Source of the DNA: CAVSRC01 sp963781775 | GTDB taxonomy: Bacteria; Pseudomonadota; Alphaproteobacteria; Rhizobiales; Kaistiaceae | DNA length: 64,000 nt | Assembly: GCA_963781775.1 (NCBI GenBank) | Contig: CAWAHE010000024.1 | Coordinates: 62,001-126,000, forward strand | Direction: 5' to 3' | Shown: one piece after another, positions 59,778 through 64,000 of the stretch | Layout of the letters: every line of letters begins with the position of its first letter | How positions within the stretch are numbered: position 1 is the stretch's first letter | The notes under the pieces: generated by a model | Seen by the model: the letters and a program-made list of their open reading frames with translations, nothing else | Databases searched by the model: none | Told to the model about the DNA's origin: nothing | Translations under genes and position numbers: made by a program

Positions 59778-60993
59778 CACCGTCACCATCGTCGAACTCG
59801 GGCACGGCGGCGACGGCATCGCCGAGGTCGAGGGCACGCGCGTCTTCGTGCCGTACACGCTGCCCGGCGAGACGGTGGAGATCGAGACCCGCAACGGCCG
59901 CGGGCGATTGGTCCGCGTCATCGCGCCGGCTGCCGATCGGGTGCAACCGCTCTGCCAGCATTTCGGCACATGCGGCGGCTGCGCGCTCCAGCACATGGAT
60001 CACGCCGCCTATCTTGCGTGGAAGCAGGCCATCGTGGTGCGCTCTTTCGCCCTGCATCACATCGAGGCGGCGGTCGATCCGGTCGTCGCCACGGCGCCCG
60101 GTTCGCGCCGGCGGGCTGTCTTTTCGGCGTTCAATGCCGGTGGGCGCATCGTGCTTGGCTATCACCGCCGCGCGTCGCGCGAGATCGTCGCCGTCGAGGA
60201 ATGTCCGGTCCTGTCCGCCGACATCGTTTCGCGGTTCGCCCTGATCCGTCAAATCGCCGCGGCGGCCGTGCGCCCGCGCAAGCAAGCGCGCATCACGGTT
60301 CTCGCCGGCAACGGCCTCGACATCGCCGTCACCGGCGGCGGGCGACTGGACCGCGGCGGCCTCGAAAGGCTCGGCGCATTCAGCCGCGAGCAGGCGGTCG
60401 CGCGGCTATCGGTCGACGGCAATGATGTTTTCGTCAACCGACGGCCGGAAATCGTCGCCGGGGATGCGACCCTGCTGCCCCCGGCCGGCGGTTTCGTCCA
60501 GGCGGTCGCATCGGCCGAGCAGGCGATGGCCGACGCCGTGCTGGCCCATGTCGGCGACGCCGCGCCGGTTGCCGATCTCTTCTGCGGCGCCGGCACGTTC
60601 ACCTTGAGGCTGGCGCGGCATTCGGCGATCACCGCAGTGGAAGGCGACGCCGGCCTGCTCGCCGCGCTCGATCAGGCGGTCCGCATGGCGCGCGGCGTCA
60701 AGCCGGTGACGACGCTCCGCCGCGACCTCTTCGTCAATCCACTGGTACCGGCGGAACTCGACCGCTTCGCGGCCATCGTCTTCGATCCGCCAGCCGCCGG
60801 CGCGAAAGCGCAGGCAGAGGCGATCGCGCAATCGAAGGTGGGCAAGGTGGTCGCGGTATCGTGCAATCCGGCGACGCTTGCCCGCGACGCACGCATCCTC
60901 ATCGATGGCGGCTACAGGCTCATCCGCGTGCTGCCGGTCGACCAGTTCCTGTGGTCACCGGAAATCGAAGTGGTTGCGACCTTCGCGCGCTAG
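59770..60993 (+). CDS. 23S rRNA (uracil-5-)-methyltransferase, RlmD/TrmA-like
   Basis: A 407-residue radical-free m5U methyltransferase. Iron-sulfur cysteines are seen in 'CQHFGTCGGCALQHMDHAAY', a TRAM-like N-terminal region reads 'HGGDGIAEVEGTRVFVPYTL', the AdoMet motif is 'VADLFCGAGTFTLRLARH', and the catalytic cysteine is in 'KVVAVSCNPATLARD'. Start GTG overlaps tlyA. The tlyA-rlmD pair is a conserved Rhizobiales neighbourhood. Its stop overlaps the convergent ribB by 4 bp. Confidence 0.93.
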   Translation: MTDTVTIVELGHGGDGIAEVEGTRVFVPYTLPGETVEIETRNGRGRLVRVIAPAADRVQPLCQHFGTCGGCALQHMDHAAYLAWKQAIVVRSFALHHIEAAVDPVVATAPGSRRRAVFSAFNAGGRIVLGYHRRASREIVAVEECPVLSADIVSRFALIRQIAAAAVRPRKQARITVLAGNGLDIAVTGGGRLDRGGLERLGAFSREQAVARLSVDGNDVFVNRRPEIVAGDATLLPPAGGFVQAVASAEQAMADAVLAHVGDAAPVADLFCGAGTFTLRLARHSAITAVEGDAGLLAALDQAVRMARGVKPVTTLRRDLFVNPLVPAELDRFAAIVFDPPAAGAKAQAEAIAQSKVGKVVAVSCNPATLARDARILIDGGYRLIRVLPVDQFLWSPEIEVVATFAR

Positions 60994-62099
60994 CCGTCGA
61001 GAATGTCGGTCGCATCGATGGCAATGCCGAAACCGTCGAGGCCGACATAGCGGCGCTCGCGGCCGGCAATCAGGCGGATAGATTTGACGCCGAGATCGCG
61101 AAGGATCTGCGCACCAAGACCGACCTCGCGCCACTCGCTCTCGCGGGCAGATGCCGAATCTGCCGGTGGACGCGCGCTGTCGCGCGTGCGCCCGCCGCCG
61201 CCGGCGACACCGACCGAACCCTCGCGCAGATAGACGATGACGCCGCGACCGCCTTCAGCAAGCCGCGACACCACGCCATCAAGACCGCTGCGTGCTCCGA
61301 ACACATCGTCGAGGATCGACTCGCGGTGGAGCCGCACCGGCACGCTGCGCCCGTCTCCGATCTCGCCAAAGACGATCGCCACATGCTGGGTGGCGTCGAA
61401 GGGCACGCGGTAGGCATAGGCATGCGCCGGACCGGCGTGGGTGGCGACGGGAAAGTCGGCGACCCGCTCGACCAACTTTTCGCTCCTCTGACGCCAGGCG
61501 ATCAGGTCGGCGACCGAGACCAGGCGCAGCCCATGTTCCTCGGCAAAGCTGGCCACGTCGGCGCCGCGCTTGACGGTGCCGTCGTCGTTGACGAGTTCGG
61601 CGAGCACGCCGACCGGCTCCAGTTCGGCGAGTTTGCAGAGGTCGACCGCGGCCTCGGTGTGGCCGGAACGCATGAGCACGCCACCATCGCGGGCGATCAG
61701 CGGGAAGACGTGGCCGGGCCGCACGAACTCGGTTGCACCGGCATTGGGGTTGGCGAGCGCCCGCACGGTGTTGCAGCGCTCCTCCGCCGAGATGCCGGTG
61801 GTCAGGCCGTGGCGGAAATCGACCGAGACGGTGAAGGCGGTGCCGAGCGGCGCGTCGTTGTCGGCAACCATCGGCTGGAGCTGCAACCGCCGCGCGGTCT
61901 CGCGCGGCATCGGCGTGCAGACGATCCCGGAGGTGTGGCGGACGATGAAGCCGATCTTTTCCGGGGTGGCGTGGACGGCGGCGACGATGAGGTCGCCCTC
62001 GTTCTCGCGGTCGTCGTCGTCGGTGACCACCACGATCTCGCCGCGCTTGAAGGCGGCGATGGCCTCAGCCACCCGGTCCTGTTCGCTCGCCATATCCAT
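60990..62099 (-). CDS. ribB: 3,4-dihydroxy-2-butanone-4-phosphate synthase with degenerate GTP cyclohydrolase II-like tail
   Basis: Makes the four-carbon unit of riboflavin from ribulose 5-phosphate. The 369-residue protein has an intact RibB domain (1-205; 'VVVTDDDDRENEGDLIVAAV', 'MPRETARRLQLQPMV', 'RPGHVFPLIARDGGVL', 'HTEAAVDLCKLA'). The C-terminal half resembles GCHII but lacks the zinc cysteines: the place of the CDCG motif reads 'VFGARSGLDGVVSRLAEGG'. So only the RibB activity should remain. ATG codons at 62099 and 62093 are both possible starts. Confidence 0.93.
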   Translation of the reverse strand: MDMASEQDRVAEAIAAFKRGEIVVVTDDDDRENEGDLIVAAVHATPEKIGFIVRHTSGIVCTPMPRETARRLQLQPMVADNDAPLGTAFTVSVDFRHGLTTGISAEERCNTVRALANPNAGATEFVRPGHVFPLIARDGGVLMRSGHTEAAVDLCKLAELEPVGVLAELVNDDGTVKRGADVASFAEEHGLRLVSVADLIAWRQRSEKLVERVADFPVATHAGPAHAYAYRVPFDATQHVAIVFGEIGDGRSVPVRLHRESILDDVFGARSGLDGVVSRLAEGGRGVIVYLREGSVGVAGGGGRTRDSARPPADSASARESEWREVGLGAQILRDLGVKSIRLIAGRERRYVGLDGFGIAIDATDILDG

Positions 62100-62119
62100 T
62101 TGCCTCGAGGCCTCGCCGG

Positions 62120-63211
62120 CTAACCGCCGACCTGTCCACGGTGCCGCAGATAGTGATCGGCGAGCACGATCGCCAGCATCGCCTCGCCGATCGGTACGGC
62201 GCGGATGCCGACGCAGGGGTCGTGGCGGCCCTTGGTGGAGACATCGACCTCCTCGCCAGACCGGTTGACACTACGGCGCGGGTTGAGGATCGATGATGTC
62301 GGCTTGACGGCGAAGCGCGCGACGACCGGCTGCCCGGTCGAGATGCCGCCGAGGATGCCGCCGGCATTGTTGGACAGAAATTGCGTGCGGCCGTCGTTGC
62401 CGGCGCGCATCTCGTCGGCATTCTCCTCGCCGGTGAGCGACGCCGCACCGAAGCCCGCGCCGATCTCGACGCCCTTCACGGCGTTGATCGACATCATCGC
62501 CGAGGCGATGTCCTGATCGAGCTTGCCGTAGATCGGCGCACCCAGACCCGCATCGACGCCTTCGGCGACCACCTCGATCACCGCGCCGATCGACGAACCG
62601 CTCTTGCGAATGCCGTCAAGGTAGCCTTCCCACTGCTTCGCCATTTCGGCGTCGGGACAGAAGAACGGATTGCGGTCGACCTCCTCCCAGTCCCAGCGCG
62701 AGCGGTCGATCTTGTGCGGCCCCATCTGCACGAGCGCGCCGCGCACGGTCATGCCGGGCACCACCTTGCGGGCGATGGCGCCGGCGGCAACGCGGTTGGC
62801 CGTCTCACGCGCCGAGGCGCGGCCAGACCCGCGCCAGTCGCGGATGCCGTATTTTGCCTGATAGGTGAAATCGGCGTGGCCGGGACGATAGGTCTCCTTG
62901 ATGTCGCCGTAGTCCTTGGAGCGCGCATCGACGTTCTCGATGAACAGCGAGATCGGCGTGCCGGTGGTCAGCAACTGGCCGCTCGCCTCGTCCTCGAAGA
63001 CGCCAGACAGGATCTTCACGGTGTCGGGCTCGCGCCGCTGGGTGGTGAAGCGCGACTGTCCCGGCCGGCGCTTGTCCATATAGTGCTGGATCTCCGCTTC
63101 CGAGATCGGGACTCGCGGCGGGCAACCGTCGACCACGCAGCCGATCGCCGGCCCGTGGCTCTCGCCCCAGGTGGTGACCCGGAATAGATGGCCGAACGTG
63201 TTGTAGGACAT
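62120..63211 (-). CDS. aroC: Chorismate synthase
   Basis: Last step of the shikimate pathway, EPSP to chorismate, FMN-dependent. The 363-residue protein has the three family signatures: 'GESHGPAIGCVVDGCPPRVP', 'RGSGRASARETANRVAAGA', and 'ISTGQPVVARFAVKPTSSI'. The ribB gene follows at 20 bp on the same strand, so they probably share a transcript. Confidence 0.98.
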   Translation of the reverse strand: MSYNTFGHLFRVTTWGESHGPAIGCVVDGCPPRVPISEAEIQHYMDKRRPGQSRFTTQRREPDTVKILSGVFEDEASGQLLTTGTPISLFIENVDARSKDYGDIKETYRPGHADFTYQAKYGIRDWRGSGRASARETANRVAAGAIARKVVPGMTVRGALVQMGPHKIDRSRWDWEEVDRNPFFCPDAEMAKQWEGYLDGIRKSGSSIGAVIEVVAEGVDAGLGAPIYGKLDQDIASAMMSINAVKGVEIGAGFGAASLTGEENADEMRAGNDGRTQFLSNNAGGILGGISTGQPVVARFAVKPTSSILNPRRSVNRSGEEVDVSTKGRHDPCVGIRAVPIGEAMLAIVLADHYLRHRGQVGG

Positions 63212-63296
63212 GGGATTCCAGCAGATTCAGGCGTGAGCCGGCGCGCTTCTTCTAGGCGGGGCGGCGGGAGGCGTCAAAGCAAAACGCCGCCAAGGG

Positions 63297-63884
63297 TTAC
63301 AGCCAGCTTGCCTTGCCGTCCCGCCACAGGAAGACCTTGTCGTGGGGAAAGTCTTCCATCACCGTCTGCTCAGGGTCGAGATGCAGCAGGTGAGCGCGCA
63401 GCACGCGGCCGACGCCGCCGTGGGACACGACCGTCAGCGGATGGGTAACCGTCTCCAGCCAACCGATTATACGCTTGGAGAGCATGGCGTAGCTTTCGCC
63501 GCCGGGCGGCTGGAAATCCCACTTGTCTGCGTCGCGCTTGGCCAGCCACCCGGGATGCGCCTTCTCGACATCGCGATAGGTGAAGCCTTCCCAGTCGCCG
63601 AAGGTGAGTTCCATCAGGCGCGGGTCGGTCCGGTAGTCCATCGGGTCGAGGGCCATGGCGGCGCGGGCAATCTGCATGGTCTCGCGGGCCCGCCACAACG
63701 TGCTGGCGACGAAATCGTAGGTCAGCGCCTCGGGGAATTTCTCCGCGACGATCTCGCCGTTGCGCTTGGCCTGGCCGCGTCCCTTGGCGTTGATGGGTAC
63801 GTCCTGCTGGCCCTGAAGACGTCCCTCGACATTCCAGTCGGTCTCGCCGTGGCGCAGGAAAACCAGCGTGGGGACTTCGGGCAT
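63297..63884 (-). CDS. Histidine phosphatase (phosphoglycerate mutase-like) protein
   Basis: A 195-residue protein of the histidine phosphatase superfamily with the catalytic 'LVFLRHGETDWNVEGRLQGQ' (RHG), the Glu in 'LMELTFGDWEGFTY', and the second His in 'LTVVSHGGVGRVLR'. It is probably a broad-specificity phosphatase rather than a true mutase. It lies between fabI (33 bp) and aroC, an order often seen in Rhizobiales. Confidence 0.92.
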   Translation of the reverse strand: MPEVPTLVFLRHGETDWNVEGRLQGQQDVPINAKGRGQAKRNGEIVAEKFPEALTYDFVASTLWRARETMQIARAAMALDPMDYRTDPRLMELTFGDWEGFTYRDVEKAHPGWLAKRDADKWDFQPPGGESYAMLSKRIIGWLETVTHPLTVVSHGGVGRVLRAHLLHLDPEQTVMEDFPHDKVFLWRDGKASWL

Positions 63885-63917
63885 TGGCGATGATCCACGC
63901 AGATCGGCGGGCGGTCG

Positions 63918-64000
63918 TCAGACCGAGGTGATATCGGGGGCGTCGACCGCCTTCATGCCGACGACGTGGTAGCCGGAATCGACGTGATGGACTTCGCCGG
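63918..64000 (-). CDS. fabI: Enoyl-[acyl-carrier-protein] reductase FabI, C-terminal fragment
   Basis: The last 27 codons of a minus-strand gene that continues past the window edge. They read 'GEVHHVDSGYHVVGMKAVDA' followed by PDITSV and a stop, matching the end of FabI, the NADH-dependent reductase of fatty-acid elongation (triclosan target). Too short to judge activity. Confidence 0.82.
   Translation of the reverse strand, partial: GEVHHVDSGYHVVGMKAVDAPDITSV

Noticed and set aside
1..64000. Search for tRNA, rRNA, CRISPR arrays, insertion sequences, prophage or defence genes
   Set aside because: No T-loop-like GGTTCGANTCC motif, spaced direct repeats, transposase, integrase or restriction nuclease was seen in any gap. 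CcrM is an orphan cell-cycle enzyme, not part of a restriction system.

Overview
The window is a gene-dense, high-GC stretch of an alphaproteobacterial chromosome, most likely from the Hyphomicrobiales (Rhizobiales). The marks for this are a CcrM-type GANTC methyltransferase, an aa3 cytochrome oxidase locus with the small CoxF-like gene between ctaB and ctaG, a split glycine dehydrogenase (gcvPA/gcvPB) behind a tandem glycine riboswitch, an IalB-family protein, an AlgH/YqgE protein beside a DsbD-domain protein, and type II (APH-like) ThrB. Many genes overlap by 4 bp (ATGA or GTGA), convergent genes often share their tails, and GTG or TTG starts are common. I saw no tRNA, rRNA, insertion sequence, integrase, CRISPR array or phage gene.

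Layout. 1-8852: end of smc, a small deaminase, an ABC-F ATPase behind a long structured leader, mutY and a HAD phosphatase, an AraC/GyrI regulator, a PHP phosphoesterase, ccrM and a second HAD phosphatase. 9009-19785: a divergent ClC/CBS protein, the glycine cleavage operon (gcvT-gcvH-gcvPA-gcvPB, minus strand) with its riboswitch, a lipoprotein, then thrC, an M16 peptidase and a RimJ-like acetyltransferase. 19882-28851: a 7TM-PAS-GGDEF-EAL protein, ispH, an EamA transporter, thrB-rnhA-VOC, a peroxiredoxin, a DsbD-domain protein and YqgE. 28848-35273: the minus-strand cytochrome oxidase locus ctaC-ctaD-ctaB-coxF-ctaG-ctaE-DUF983-SURF1. 35638-46303: IalB, TldD, a small cysteine-containing exported protein, a CPA2 antiporter, a LysR/NmrA pair followed by a frameshifted gene, pdxH, a surface lipoprotein, a DnaJ-like protein and a Sua5 enzyme. 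46341-60993: a crotonase, a histone-deacetylase-like amidohydrolase, xseB, a ribose-type ABC transporter, a pirin/cupin/MarR group, dxs, an MFS transporter, a copper-delivery group (DUF2946-like, PCuAC, SCO1, micro-membrane protein), tlyA and an RlmD-like methyltransferase. 60990-64000: ribB, aroC, a histidine phosphatase and the 3' end of fabI, all minus strand.

How parts work together. The cta locus supplies catalytic subunits, heme O synthesis and copper assembly of an aa3 oxidase. The PCuAC/SCO1 genes 22 kb away probably deliver copper to the same enzyme's CuA centre, which CtaC carries. The gcv operon is led by a glycine sensor. CcrM makes GANTC methylation, and GANTC sites cluster in front of ccrM itself and in front of the IalB gene, which suggests cell-cycle methylation control. 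Three short palindromes mark likely operators of local regulators (LysR/NmrA; cupin/MarR; the CPA2 intergenic region).

Most of the window is ordinary core genome. The less ordinary parts are the ABC-F leader with an overlapping upstream reading frame, the methylation-site clusters, the frameshifted gene after NmrA, the unorthodox ClC, and two blocks of accessory genes that interrupt what I remember as the conserved xseB-dxs-tlyA order.
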